Below, one piece after another: positions 17,475 through 27,162 of a stretch of 64,000 bases of DNA. The position numbers and the translations under genes were made by a program. The stretch is from contig CBDAQC010000002.1 of the NCBI GenBank assembly GCA_965198915.1, forward strand, positions 186,001 through 250,000, read 5' to 3'. The stretch's first letter is position 1, and every line of letters starts with the position of its first letter. Source of the stretch: BOG-908 sp965198915. Its GTDB lineage: Bacteria; Pseudomonadota; Alphaproteobacteria; Acetobacterales; Acetobacteraceae. Below the pieces are notes generated by a model. That model had not been told where the DNA came from. It was given only the letters and a program-made list of their open reading frames with translations, and did no database searches.

Positions 17475-17610
17475 AGGAAGAAAGGCCTTCTTTTTTGAAA
17501 AAAAGAAGCAAAAAACTTTTGGTCTCCGTCGGCGAACGTTTCAGCAGCCGCCGACAGGGAGCAAAAGTTTTTTGGTTTTTTTTTCAAAAAAGAACTGCTT
17601 TCTTGCTTAC
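17475..17610. repeat. Family A inverted repeat, copy A2
   Basis: Left arm about 17475-17521 (AAAGGCCTTCTTTTTTG) and right arm about 17560-17610 (GGTTTTTTTTTC, then AAAAAAGAACTGC). The centre holds its own hairpin, GTCGGC with GCCGAC. The outer right edge carries the TAA stop of tsf. It lies inside the conserved tsf-pyrH junction. Confidence 0.85.
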
Positions 17611-18521
17611 CTGACGCCAGCCACAGCCGCGACCTCGGCCGCGAAGTTGCCAGCCGGCGCCTTGTCCACGCCTTCGCCCAGGGTGAAGCGCTCGAAGCCC
17701 ACCAGCCGGCCGCCGGCCTTTTTCACCACGGCGCGCACGCGGCTCTCGCCGTCATGCACCCACACCTGCTCCAGCAGCACCACTTCCTCGTAGTACTTAC
17801 GTATGCGCCCCTCGATCATCTTCTCGATTACGTTGTCGGGCTTGCCGCTGGCGCGCGCCTGCTCGGTTAGCACGGCGCGCTCGCGGGCCAGGGCGGCGGG
17901 ATCCACGGCGTCGATGTCCAACGCGTCCGGTTTGGTGGCGGCCACGTGCATGCCGATCTGGCGGCCGAGCGTCTCCAGCGCATCCAGCTCGTTGTCGGCT
18001 TCCAGCGCCACCAGAACGCCGATCTTACCCAGGCCGGGCCGCAGGGCGGCGTGCATGTAGGTAGCGACCACGCCGGAGGACACGCTTAGCACGCGCGCGC
18101 GGCGTATCGTCATGTTCTCGCCGATGGTGGCGACCATGTGGGTGAGCTCGTCGCCCACGTTGCGCTCGCTGCCCGGGAAAGGGGCCGCGCGCAGGGCGTC
18201 CAGGTCCTCGCCGACCTCGAGCGCCACGCGCGCCAGCGTTTCCACGAAGGCCTGGAACCTGTCGTTGCGGGCGACGAAGTCGGTCTCGGCGTTCACCTCC
18301 ACCATGGCGGCACGGTTCTTAACGGAAACGACGCCGACGAGGCCTTCGGCGGCGGTGCGGCCGGACTTCTTGGCGGCCTGGCTGAGGCCCTTCTTGCGCA
18401 GCCAGTCGACGGCGCCTTCGAGGTCGCCATCCGTCTCGGTCAGCGCCTTCTTGCAGTCCATCATGCCGGCGCCGGTCTGTTCGCGCAGGGTTTTTACGAG
18501 GGCGGCGGTGATTTCGGCCAT
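17607..18521 (-). CDS. tsf: Elongation factor Ts
   Basis: 304 residues. EF-Ts exchanges GDP for GTP on EF-Tu. ITAALVKTLREQTGAGMMDC and KKALTETDGDLEGAVDWLRK are the N-terminal domain signature; the dimer and core domains follow (MVEVNAETDFVARND, IGENMTIRRA, IGMHVAATKPDAL, IEGRIRKYYEEVVLLEQVWV). The start ATG lies 13 nt from repeat A3. Extension upstream of it would translate the repeat and is rejected. The last codon is followed directly by TAA within repeat A2. Confidence 0.97.
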   Translation of the reverse strand: MAEITAALVKTLREQTGAGMMDCKKALTETDGDLEGAVDWLRKKGLSQAAKKSGRTAAEGLVGVVSVKNRAAMVEVNAETDFVARNDRFQAFVETLARVALEVGEDLDALRAAPFPGSERNVGDELTHMVATIGENMTIRRARVLSVSSGVVATYMHAALRPGLGKIGVLVALEADNELDALETLGRQIGMHVAATKPDALDIDAVDPAALARERAVLTEQARASGKPDNVIEKMIEGRIRKYYEEVVLLEQVWVHDGESRVRAVVKKAGGRLVGFERFTLGEGVDKAPAGNFAAEVAAVAGVR

Positions 18522-18534
18522 TGGTAGTCTCCGT

Positions 18535-18676
18535 AAGGAAGAAAGGCCTTCTTTTCTGAAGAAAAGAAGCAAAAGACTTTTGATCCGCTGTCGCGGGAGT
18601 CTCCGGTGACTCTCGCGACAGCGGACCAAAAGCTTTTTGGTTCTTTTTCTCGAAAAAGAACTGCTTGCTTACTTAA
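18535..18676. repeat. Family A inverted repeat, copy A3
   Basis: Left arm about 18535-18583 (CTTCTTTTCT pairs with AGAAAAGAAG) and right arm about 18625-18676 (GTTCTTTTTC pairs with GAAAAAGAAC). Between the arms a strong hairpin forms from TCCGCTGTCGCG and CGCGACAGCGGA. It separates rpsB from tsf, and its outer edge overlaps the rpsB stop codon. Confidence 0.88.
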
Positions 18677-19539
18677 TGTGTAACAGGCGCTTCCTGCGCA
18701 GGCTGGCTCATCGCCGCCTCAAGTTCTGGCACTGCAATGTCAGGCTCGGCTTCCGCTTCGGCCAAACCGTGATGCGGTGCCGGCTCGTGGCTCGGCTGCA
18801 GCGCCTCGGGGATCTCCTCCACGGCGCCCAGGTCCTGGCCGCTGGCCTGCATCTCGGCACTGATGCCGTCCAGCACGGCGCCGGCGATCAGGTCGCAATA
18901 CAGCGTGATGGCGCGTATCGCGTCGTCGTTGCCGGGGATCGGGTAGGTGATGCCCTGCGGGTCCGAGTTGCTGTCCAGCACGGCGATGACCGGGATGCCC
19001 AGCTTGTTGGCTTCCTCGACCGCCAGCTTTTCCTTGTTGGTGTCGATGATGAAGAGGATGTCCGGAAGGCCGCCCATCTCCTTGATGCCGCCCAGGCTGC
19101 GCTCCAGTTTGTCGCGGTCGCGGGTCATGTCCAGGATCTCCTTCTTGGTGAGGCCCTGGATGTCGCCGCCCAGCATCTCGTCGATCTGGCGCAGGCGCTT
19201 GATGCTGCCGGTGATTGTCTTCCAATTGGTCAGCATGCCGCCCAGCCAGCGGTGATTGACGTAGTATTGGCCGCAACGCTTGGCGCTGTCCGCCACGTAT
19301 TCCGCCGCCGCCCGCTTGGTGCCCACGAACAGGACGCGGCCGCCGGCGGCCGTGGTGTCGCGTACCGCGCGCAAAGCGCGGTCCAGCATGGGGACAGTCT
19401 GCTGCAGGTCTATGATGTGGACCTGGTTGCGCACGCCGAACAGGAACGGCGACATGCGCGGATTCCAGCGGCGGGTGTGGTGGCCGAAATGCACGCCGGC
19501 TTCGAGGAGCTGGCGCAGGGAGAAATCGGGCATCGCCAT
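18673..19539 (-). CDS. rpsB: 30S ribosomal protein S2
   Basis: 288 residues. S2 is a small-subunit protein. The start MAMPDFSLRQLLEAGVHFGH follows AAAGGACCGCCACCC, so GGA is placed as a ribosome site. HHTRRWNPRMSPFLFGVRNQ, RVLFVGTKRAA, NHRWLGGMLTN and PDILFIIDTNKEKLAVEEAN are S2 signatures. After residue about 235 there is an acidic, proline- and alanine-rich tail of about 50 residues, common in alphaproteobacterial S2. The open frame upstream of the ATG is a shadow of the divergent secreted-protein gene. This is the first gene of the envelope operon. Confidence 0.97.
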   Translation of the reverse strand: MAMPDFSLRQLLEAGVHFGHHTRRWNPRMSPFLFGVRNQVHIIDLQQTVPMLDRALRAVRDTTAAGGRVLFVGTKRAAAEYVADSAKRCGQYYVNHRWLGGMLTNWKTITGSIKRLRQIDEMLGGDIQGLTKKEILDMTRDRDKLERSLGGIKEMGGLPDILFIIDTNKEKLAVEEANKLGIPVIAVLDSNSDPQGITYPIPGNDDAIRAITLYCDLIAGAVLDGISAEMQASGQDLGAVEEIPEALQPSHEPAPHHGLAEAEAEPDIAVPELEAAMSQPAQEAPVTH

Positions 19540-19837
19540 GGGTGGCGGTCCTTTCCTGATGTAGTCCGGTTGAGCCTCCGCGGGGGTGGCCTTGCGGCAC
19601 CGGATCATGGGGGTGTGGCCCCAGGAAAGTGCCCCGCGTGTGAATTTGCCGCGGCGTTTGCGTTGGCGGGGCGGGATATGGCGGATCGGGGGTGGTTTGG
19701 CAAGGCGGGCGCGGCGACGCGGGCCTGCGTCCGCCGTGGCAGGGCGGCCTTGCCACGGTCTGCCTGCCCACGCCAGGCAACTTGTCCGATACGGCAGCGG
19801 TAAGATATGGATCCGGCAGGACCGGAGACCATCGATC

Positions 19838-20584
19838 ATGCGTGTGCCTGCGACCCGAACCGCTCTTCTCGCCGCAAGCCTTTGCGTGGCGCGCCCGGCA
19901 GTTGCAGCCGACGGCGCGGTGCAGGCGCCGGCCTTCTCCGAGGGCGACAGCTGGGTGTTCGAGCAGACCACCGAGAAGGGCACAGCCGGGTTCCAGCAGG
20001 CGCGCCTTGACGAGACGATCGAGCGGCTGGACGGCCCCACGATGATCGTGGGCGTAAAGCCCGACGGTGCCCCCACCAGTCCGGTGGACCAGGTCATGGG
20101 GCAGGACTGGAGCAAGCGGAGACTGGTCGACGGCGTGCAGACGCAGACCGCCCGGCCTTTCGCTTTCCCGCTGCACGCCGGCAAGACCTGGTCGGTCGAT
20201 TTCCAGGACAACACGCGCCGCGGCAACCAGCTTTCGGTGCATGTGCGCCGCACCTACACGGTGGTCGGCTGGCAGGACGTGACGGTGCCGGCCGGCACGT
20301 TCCACGCGCTGAAAGTGGAGGCCAAGGGGGTGGATGAGGCGATGATGGAGGTGCCCAGCACGGCCGTTTCGGGTGGTGCCATGGAGCCGGGCAATGCCGC
20401 CACCTTCAGCAGCCTGCACCGGGGCGGGCGCGGCCGGCTGACGCGCGGCACGTATGGCGCTTTCTACTACGTGCCGTCGCTGCGCAACTACGTGCAGTCC
20501 GTGGAGGAGCAGTACAACAGCGACGACGTGCGGGTGAGCCGGGTTACGCTGAAGCTGGTCTCCTGGTCGGCGGGCCACGGCTGA
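19838..20584 (+). CDS. Secreted hypothetical protein, 248 aa
   Basis: The ATG follows ACCGGAGACCATCGATC (GGAG as ribosome site). Residues 1-24 form a signal peptide (ALLAASLCVARPAVA, cleavage before DGAV), so the protein is periplasmic or exported. The body contains FSEGDSWVFEQTTEKGT, FPLHAGKTWSVDF and VTVPAGTFHALKVEAKG, a pattern seen in small beta-rich secreted proteins of unknown function, then YVPSLRNYVQSVEEQ. I do not know the family's role. The upstream frame (from 19586) is antisense to the rpsB leader and is rejected. It is divergent from rpsB and is followed by the csbD terminator. Confidence 0.72.
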   Translation: MRVPATRTALLAASLCVARPAVAADGAVQAPAFSEGDSWVFEQTTEKGTAGFQQARLDETIERLDGPTMIVGVKPDGAPTSPVDQVMGQDWSKRRLVDGVQTQTARPFAFPLHAGKTWSVDFQDNTRRGNQLSVHVRRTYTVVGWQDVTVPAGTFHALKVEAKGVDEAMMEVPSTAVSGGAMEPGNAATFSSLHRGGRGRLTRGTYGAFYYVPSLRNYVQSVEEQYNSDDVRVSRVTLKLVSWSAGHG

Positions 20585-20615
20585 GCGGGGCCGCTCCGGA
20601 TAGTCGGCACGAACG

Positions 20616-20640
20616 AAAAAGGGAGCCTTGCGGCTCCCCC
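20616..20640 (-). terminator. Intrinsic terminator for the csbD gene
   Basis: On the minus strand GGGAGCC, a CGCAA loop and GGCTCCC form a 7-bp GC stem followed by TTTTT. It is oriented for the minus-strand csbD gene, and the same stem could also act on the convergent secreted-protein gene. Confidence 0.8.
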
Positions 20641-20665
20641 TCTGAACCGGCCTGGTAGGGCCGCA

Positions 20666-20851
20666 TTACTTGTTCAGCGTCTCGCGCACCGTATCCTTGG
20701 CGCCGCCTACGGCGTTCTCGACCTTGCCGCCGGCCTTCTGGGCAGTGCCCTCGGCCTCGGTCTTCTTGTCGCCGGTCAGCTTGCCGAAGCCTTCCTTGAT
20801 GGCTCCGCCAGCCTGGTCCAGGGCGCCGGTGATGCGGTTCTCGTCAACCAT
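20666..20851 (-). CDS. CsbD family stress-response protein
   Basis: 61 residues. The CsbD pattern is clear: ITGALDQAGGAIKEGFGKLT, then GDKKTEAEGTAQKAGGKVEN and GGAKDTVRETLNK. CsbD proteins are small, hydrophilic and helical, and are induced in general stress; their molecular role is unknown. Length is typical. A terminator lies downstream. It lies between the secreted-protein gene (convergent) and eno (same strand). Confidence 0.88.
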   Translation of the reverse strand: MVDENRITGALDQAGGAIKEGFGKLTGDKKTEAEGTAQKAGGKVENAVGGAKDTVRETLNK

Positions 20852-20905
20852 GTGTGGTCTCCCAACTGTGTCCGGCAGATGGAACGGCTACCCCGGCCAT
20901 AGGTT

Positions 20906-20939
20906 GCCGACACACCAGTCCGCGGCCGCAAGGTGTCGG

Positions 20940-20940
<1 letters not shown>
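20906..20940 (-). other. Stem-loop at the 3' end of eno
   Basis: GCCGACACC and GGTGTGTCGGC are inverted across about 15 nt and begin at the eno stop codon. There is no T-run, so it may be a 3'-end stabiliser or a weak terminator. Confidence 0.4.
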
Positions 20941-22217
<1,277 letters not shown>

Positions 22218-22353
22218 CTGGGTGTCCCTTGTTTTGGGCGGTGCGGTAACACTGGGCGGGGGTTTGGGAAATGGGGAAAAGGCAGCGCTCCTTCCTGCGT
22301 GCCAACGGGCGGGCGGATAGCGCGCACGGCGCACGGGTTTGGCAGGACGCGGC

Positions 22354-24642
22354 ATGTTTCTGCTGACCTGGCACGGCACGCTTCTGTGCCTTCCCGGCGA
22401 AGGTGCGGGGTTGACGCACATGCCGATTGCCGGGGCGGTGCCGCTGTCTCTGGACCTGGCGGCGGCGGAGCAATCCGTGCGCACGTCCTTGGGGATGCTG
22501 CAGGTGCAGCCTGCCGCAGGCGGGCGCGGGCTGTGGATCTCCCGTTTCGGGCAGTTCCTGTGCGCGGACGCCGACACGGGTGCGGCCGCCTTCGACCGGG
22601 CCCGTGCCAGCCTGTGGGAGACCTTCCTGCCCGTCAGCGCGCAACACGTGGCTGTGCTGCGCCACATACTGGGCCACGGCTGGATCGATACGGCGGACCG
22701 GCGACTGATAACGCGCCGGGCGGTGCGCATGGCGCCAGGGTTCCGCCTGATGCTGGGCGAGGCGGCGCTGGACGTAACCAGCGACCTGCCATCTGACGAC
22801 GCGTCAGAGGGCCTGCCGGACAGCATCGACGTCTTCGAGGGAGACATGCGGCGGCGCCTCGTGCGGGCCTTCCTACGCGGCAGCGCGCTGCTGCGCACGC
22901 AGCCCTGGCCGGTGCGGGTGCTGCGGGACGCCGAGACGGTGGCACTGGCCTTGCGCCGCCACCTGGACGGCAGCGAGCCCGAGCAGGCCGTGTTCGACGC
23001 CGACGTAGCCGGCCTGGTGGCGGAGGGCGGCGTGGCTGGCCTGCCCCTCTACCTCGAGCGCTGCTTCCCCGCGGCGCGCGCGCCCGCGCCGCAGGCTGGG
23101 CCGGTTGACGCCGCGGATGCCGGGGCTGACGCGCTGTTCGCAGACGGGGTGGCGGCGCAGCTTGCCGGCGACTACCTGGCCGCCGCCGCCGCCTGGACGG
23201 CTTGCCTGGCGGCGGACCCGGCCCACAAGCAGGTGCGCGCGCGCCTGGCGGAGCTGATGACGGCGATGGGCCGGCCGCTGGCGGCCTTGCGGCTGCTGGA
23301 GCAGGCCGCCGGCGCCGCCGGTTCCGGCCTCGAACAGACCATCATCCTGGCCGGTCGCTACAGCGAGCTGGGCTGGTGGGACCGCGCCCAAGCGGTGGTG
23401 CCGGCCAGCGACGACGCTCTGACAGGGTGGCTTCTGCAGACCGTGCGCAACGTGCGCAGGGTGTTCGCGGCCCACACGGAAACAGTGGCGCGCCTGTCCG
23501 CGGCGGGCAACGCGGCGTCATCGGCCGACCGGCTGCTGCTGTGCCAGACCCGTCTGCTGACAGGCGAGCTGGATGCTGCCGAGGCAGGGGCGGAGGCGCT
23601 GCTGCGCGAACGGCCCGGGCAGTTTCCGCCGCACCGCGTGCGGGCCGAGGCTTGGGTGCGCCGGGCCGGCGCGCCCGCCGGAATCGCCTATCTGCGCGCG
23701 CTGGACATGGCGTTCGGCAACAACCCGGCGCACCGGTTGCTGCTCGGCCGGCTGCTTGTGGACAACGCGGACTATGGGGCAGCCGGGCAGGTGCTGAGGC
23801 CGCTGCTGGACAGCCCGCACCGGTCCGCCGCCCACCGCCTGCTGGCCTTGGCGGCCTTTTGCAGGGCGGACAGCGCGGCTTTTGCGGAACTGAGCCGCGA
23901 GTGGCTGGACGCCTCGCCGCGGGAGACACAGGCGGCGCGCTTCGTGGTGGCGGCCGCGCGCGCCGCCGGAACGCTGCCCCGGTTCGTGCCCGATGCCGGC
24001 GCGCACGCACCCGCGGGCCTGCGCATCGTGCAGTTCTGGCACGCGCCGGAGCCGCCCGCGGACGTGGCGGCCGCGATGGCGAGCTGGCCCGCGCGCAACC
24101 CCGGCCTGGAGCACGACGTGTTCGACGCCGACCGCGCCAGGGTGTTCATCGCCGACAACCACGGCGGCGTGCTGCTGAACGCGTATGACCGCGCGCGCCA
24201 TCCGGCAATGCAGAGCGATTTATTCCGGCTGGCATATCTGTCCGTGCATGGCGGCGTGTATGCCGATGCGGACGAGCTCTGCGTGGCCGACATGCGCGGC
24301 GTGTTCGCGGCGTTGCAGCAGGTGCAGCTGGTGGCGTGGACGTCACACGACACGTTCCCCTACCTGCACAACAATTTCCTGGCCGCGATACCTGGCTGCG
24401 CCGTCCTGCGCGGAGCGCTGGAAGAGGCGGTCCGCGTGCTGGACGCCAGCCGCGCCGCTGGCACACGGACAGACATCTGGGACGCGACGGGCCCCGGTCT
24501 GCTCACACGTGCGGTCGGGCGCCGGCTGGCCAAGTCGCGCGACGTGCTGCTGCTGACGGACGCCGAATATCGCAGCTTCGCGCACACGCTAGAGGATCTG
24601 GAGTATAAAGGACGGCCAGAGGGCAATTGGCGGTTGTCGTAG
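22354..24642 (+). CDS. TPR-region protein with C-terminal DXD sugar-transferase domain
   Basis: 762 residues. The N-terminal 230 residues match no family I can name (LTWHGTLLCLPGEGAGLTHM at the start). Residues about 265-530 are alanine-rich helical pairs of TPR type (GVAAQLAGDYLAAAAAWTAC, HKQVRARLAELMTAMGRPLA, LLCQTRLLTGELDAAEAGAE). The C-terminal domain has HPAMQSDLFRLAYLSVHGGV then YADADE, with D638-x-D640 as the DXD of the Gly_transf_sug (Och1-like) family, and later YLHNNFLAAIPG. A role in adding sugar to a surface polymer or protein is likely; acceptor unknown. The ATG lies after AGGACGCGGC; a TTG 15 nt upstream is possible. Divergent from eno, convergent with the phospholipase. Confidence 0.75.
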   Translation: MFLLTWHGTLLCLPGEGAGLTHMPIAGAVPLSLDLAAAEQSVRTSLGMLQVQPAAGGRGLWISRFGQFLCADADTGAAAFDRARASLWETFLPVSAQHVAVLRHILGHGWIDTADRRLITRRAVRMAPGFRLMLGEAALDVTSDLPSDDASEGLPDSIDVFEGDMRRRLVRAFLRGSALLRTQPWPVRVLRDAETVALALRRHLDGSEPEQAVFDADVAGLVAEGGVAGLPLYLERCFPAARAPAPQAGPVDAADAGADALFADGVAAQLAGDYLAAAAAWTACLAADPAHKQVRARLAELMTAMGRPLAALRLLEQAAGAAGSGLEQTIILAGRYSELGWWDRAQAVVPASDDALTGWLLQTVRNVRRVFAAHTETVARLSAAGNAASSADRLLLCQTRLLTGELDAAEAGAEALLRERPGQFPPHRVRAEAWVRRAGAPAGIAYLRALDMAFGNNPAHRLLLGRLLVDNADYGAAGQVLRPLLDSPHRSAAHRLLALAAFCRADSAAFAELSREWLDASPRETQAARFVVAAARAAGTLPRFVPDAGAHAPAGLRIVQFWHAPEPPADVAAAMASWPARNPGLEHDVFDADRARVFIADNHGGVLLNAYDRARHPAMQSDLFRLAYLSVHGGVYADADELCVADMRGVFAALQQVQLVAWTSHDTFPYLHNNFLAAIPGCAVLRGALEEAVRVLDASRAAGTRTDIWDATGPGLLTRAVGRRLAKSRDVLLLTDAEYRSFAHTLEDLEYKGRPEGNWRLS

Positions 24643-24647
24643 GAAGA

Positions 24648-24805
24648 TAAGGAAGCAAGGCCTTCTTTTTTGAAAAAAGAAGCAAAAAAACTTTTTGTCC
24701 TTCGCTGCTGAACCCGCGCGCTGGTTCTGAGGCACGCGTTCGCCGCAGATGCGGGGAAGCAAAAAGTTGTGTGGTTCTTTTTTTCAAAAAAGAACTGCTT
24801 GCTTA
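24648..24805. repeat. Family A inverted repeat, copy A4
   Basis: Left arm about 24648-24695 (AAGGCCTTCTTTTTTG) and right arm about 24760-24805 (GTGGTTCTTTTTTTC, then AAAAAAGAACTGCTTGC). The arms are of different subtype (CTTC/GAAG left, GTTC/GAAC right). It fills the convergent gap; the right edge supplies the TAA stop of the phospholipase gene. Confidence 0.85.
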
Positions 24806-26998
24806 AGGCACCCATCCCGCAGCGCCCGCCATCCCAGGAGACACCACCGGCCGCGGGCTGAAATCCGGGGGCGGCGGATCCATCACGCGCCCGCCCACCA
24901 AATCCGTGGGCGTGATGTGCAGCGCGGCGCACCCCGCATGCGGCAAGCTCTGCGTGTCCTCTATGCGCGCGTAATCCGGCGGCAGTTGTGGCGCGTTGCC
25001 AAGAAGCCTGTCGGTGTCGAAAGCCTCTGAAAGGTCGCCCATGTCGACGAAGTCGTCGGCGGGGCCGAGATCAAGTTGCGGCTGACCGTCGGGCGCGCGC
25101 AGATCGGGGTCGTGAGTGGGGTTTGCGGCGCCCAGTGCACGGCCGCGGCGCTCGTCCGGCAGATCGGCCAGCGGCGTCAGGCCGAACAGCGTGTCGATGA
25201 ACTTTATCACCGAGCTGTGCTCGCTGTAGACGTGGCTGATCGTGTGCGCGGCTGCATAGGGCGAGATGACAATGGCCGGAATGCGCGGGCCGCCCGTCAG
25301 CGGCTCGCCGTCCGGGCCCCAGTTTCGTACGCGCGGCGGCACGTGGTCGTATAAACCGTCGGTCTCGTCATAGGTTATGATGATGGCGCTCTGTGGCCAG
25401 TACGGGCTGGCGGCGATGGCGTTGACGGATTGTGCGATGCTCGCCTCGGATATCTGGGAGTCCGAATAGCCGGGATGGTCGTCGTTGCCGGCGAAGGTGG
25501 CGCGCACGTCAGGGTTCGGGTTCAGCGTCTGCAGGTTGGCATTGTTGTAGTATCCGCCACGCACGTAGAACACGCCGCCCGCTTGCGGCAGGCGGTGCGC
25601 CGCCACGTCCGTGTAGAAATCCTGCAGGCCGTGCAGATGCGCCAGCTCGGCGGGATTGTCGCCCAGATAGCCAAAATATTGCGGGCCGTTATGGTGCACG
25701 ATGTAGGACGGATGCGCGGTGGTGGCGGGATCGAGATCGATCGTGGCCGTGCCGTCGAACGGTTCGTGCGTGTAGCCCTGCTGGTACCAGCCCCAGGGTA
25801 CCGCCACCCGGCCGGCGCCGATCTTGCGTATGTCCTCGCCTATGTCGGCCAGGTCCACGCCTGGGTTCTCGTCCTGCTTCACCGTGTCCGTGATGGCGCT
25901 GCCCATGAAGGACAGCGGCAGCGAGGCGGAGGTGAGCGGCGGCTGGGCCTGGTTCTTCAGCCCGACATTGTAAGGCCCCGGCGTGCCCCTGAGCGTCACG
26001 TGCGCCAGATGCGCGCCGGCGATGGGCGAAAGCGGCGCCGGAGCGGTAGCCGGCGGGCCGAACGCCTGCTTGTCCGGCCCGTAAGGCGGCTTGGGGCCGG
26101 GCGAGGTGTCACCCGTGCTGCCGGCGAACGGGCCGGTATCGACCAGGTTCGGCACGGCGACGCCGCCGTCCAGGTGCCGGCCGGTGGTGGCCGGGTGCAG
26201 CGCCCACTGCGTCTCGCCCGTCTGGCCCGCGATCATGGCGATCGCGTTCGGCGTGGACGGCCCGATCGTGGTCTGGTGGAAGTTGTCGAACAGGGTGAAA
26301 CGGTCGGCAAGGCGCCAGAGAAAGCCCACCGTGTCGCAGTCGACATGCGCCATCACCAGCTCGCCTGACTGCACCACGGCCAGCGACGGCCTGCTGCTGA
26401 TCGGCGCGCCGGTTTTGGTGAGCAGGGTGTCCGGGGCCGGGCTGTCGCCGGCGTAGGACAGGCCCTCGTTGGTGATGGCGAAGGCGTCGTTCCTGCCATG
26501 CGTCCGCGTTGCGTGGTCGAAATGCATGTCGCTGCCCATGCTGGCGCGGCTGTGCGCCACGCTGGCGATGTCCTCCGGGTATAGCGGCACAGGCTTGCCG
26601 TCCGCGCCGGTGATGCTGCGCGGGATCAGGAACGGCGCGATGGTGCCGAAGCTGCCGTCCTGGCGCCACAACACCTGGTGAAAGCTGGTGCCGTCGCGCG
26701 CGGCCTGCTGCGCCGGGTCGTGCGCATCCGCCCCGGGGTAGCTTGCGAACAGGCCGTTGGCGCCGGGATAGGTTCCGAAATAATGGTCGAAGGAGCGGTT
26801 TTCCTGGAACAGAATGAACACGTAACGGATATGCTGGCGCAGCAGCGCCCATTTCTGTGCCGGCGGCAGCTCCGCCATGCGGGCGGGGTCACGCGCCTGC
26901 GCCTGGCCGGCCGTCGCGCGGGAAGTTGCCAAAGTGAGGGGGGCGGCTTGCGCTTGCGTGGTGGCGAAAGCGAAAGCGAGCGCTAGGCGTGTTTGCAT
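24803..26998 (-). CDS. Secreted phospholipase C / phosphoesterase-family protein
   Basis: 731 residues. Signal peptide at 1-18 (TRLALAFAFATTQAQA). The phosphoesterase (PF04185) core is visible: VFILFQENRSFDHYFGTYPG near residue 60, in which the Glu and Asn are metal ligands in related enzymes; HATRTHGRNDAF; LADRFTLFDNFHQTTIGPST; IIITYDETDGLYDHVPPRV; GPRIPAIVISPYA; and EHSSVIKFIDTLFGL. Members are acid phosphatases (AcpA-type) or non-specific phospholipases C acting on phospholipid headgroups in the periplasm or outside. Substrate cannot be read. The start ATG lies 2 nt from repeat A5, and no separate promoter region exists between it and the divergent kinase. Confidence 0.85.
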   Translation of the reverse strand: MQTRLALAFAFATTQAQAAPLTLATSRATAGQAQARDPARMAELPPAQKWALLRQHIRYVFILFQENRSFDHYFGTYPGANGLFASYPGADAHDPAQQAARDGTSFHQVLWRQDGSFGTIAPFLIPRSITGADGKPVPLYPEDIASVAHSRASMGSDMHFDHATRTHGRNDAFAITNEGLSYAGDSPAPDTLLTKTGAPISSRPSLAVVQSGELVMAHVDCDTVGFLWRLADRFTLFDNFHQTTIGPSTPNAIAMIAGQTGETQWALHPATTGRHLDGGVAVPNLVDTGPFAGSTGDTSPGPKPPYGPDKQAFGPPATAPAPLSPIAGAHLAHVTLRGTPGPYNVGLKNQAQPPLTSASLPLSFMGSAITDTVKQDENPGVDLADIGEDIRKIGAGRVAVPWGWYQQGYTHEPFDGTATIDLDPATTAHPSYIVHHNGPQYFGYLGDNPAELAHLHGLQDFYTDVAAHRLPQAGGVFYVRGGYYNNANLQTLNPNPDVRATFAGNDDHPGYSDSQISEASIAQSVNAIAASPYWPQSAIIITYDETDGLYDHVPPRVRNWGPDGEPLTGGPRIPAIVISPYAAAHTISHVYSEHSSVIKFIDTLFGLTPLADLPDERRGRALGAANPTHDPDLRAPDGQPQLDLGPADDFVDMGDLSEAFDTDRLLGNAPQLPPDYARIEDTQSLPHAGCAALHITPTDLVGGRVMDPPPPDFSPRPVVSPGMAGAAGWVP

Positions 26999-27000
26999 GG

Positions 27001-27156
27001 GGCAAGGAAGGCCTTCTTTTTTGAAAAAAAGAAGCAAAAACCTCTCGCTCCCCCGCCGCGACAGATATGCGCTTCGCCGGACGTGTGCGCGCCGTAGTGC
27101 AGGCAGGAAGCAAAAGTTTTTTGCTTCTTTTTTTCAAAAAAGAAGGCCTTACTTTT
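27001..27156. repeat. Family A inverted repeat, copy A5, filling a divergent gap
   Basis: Left arm about 27003-27047 and right arm about 27108-27156 (TTTTTTGCTTC, then AAAAAAGAAGGCCTT). It occupies nearly all of the 164 nt between the start codons of the divergent phospholipase and sensor-kinase genes. Confidence 0.88.
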
Positions 27157-27162
27157 CCTCTG

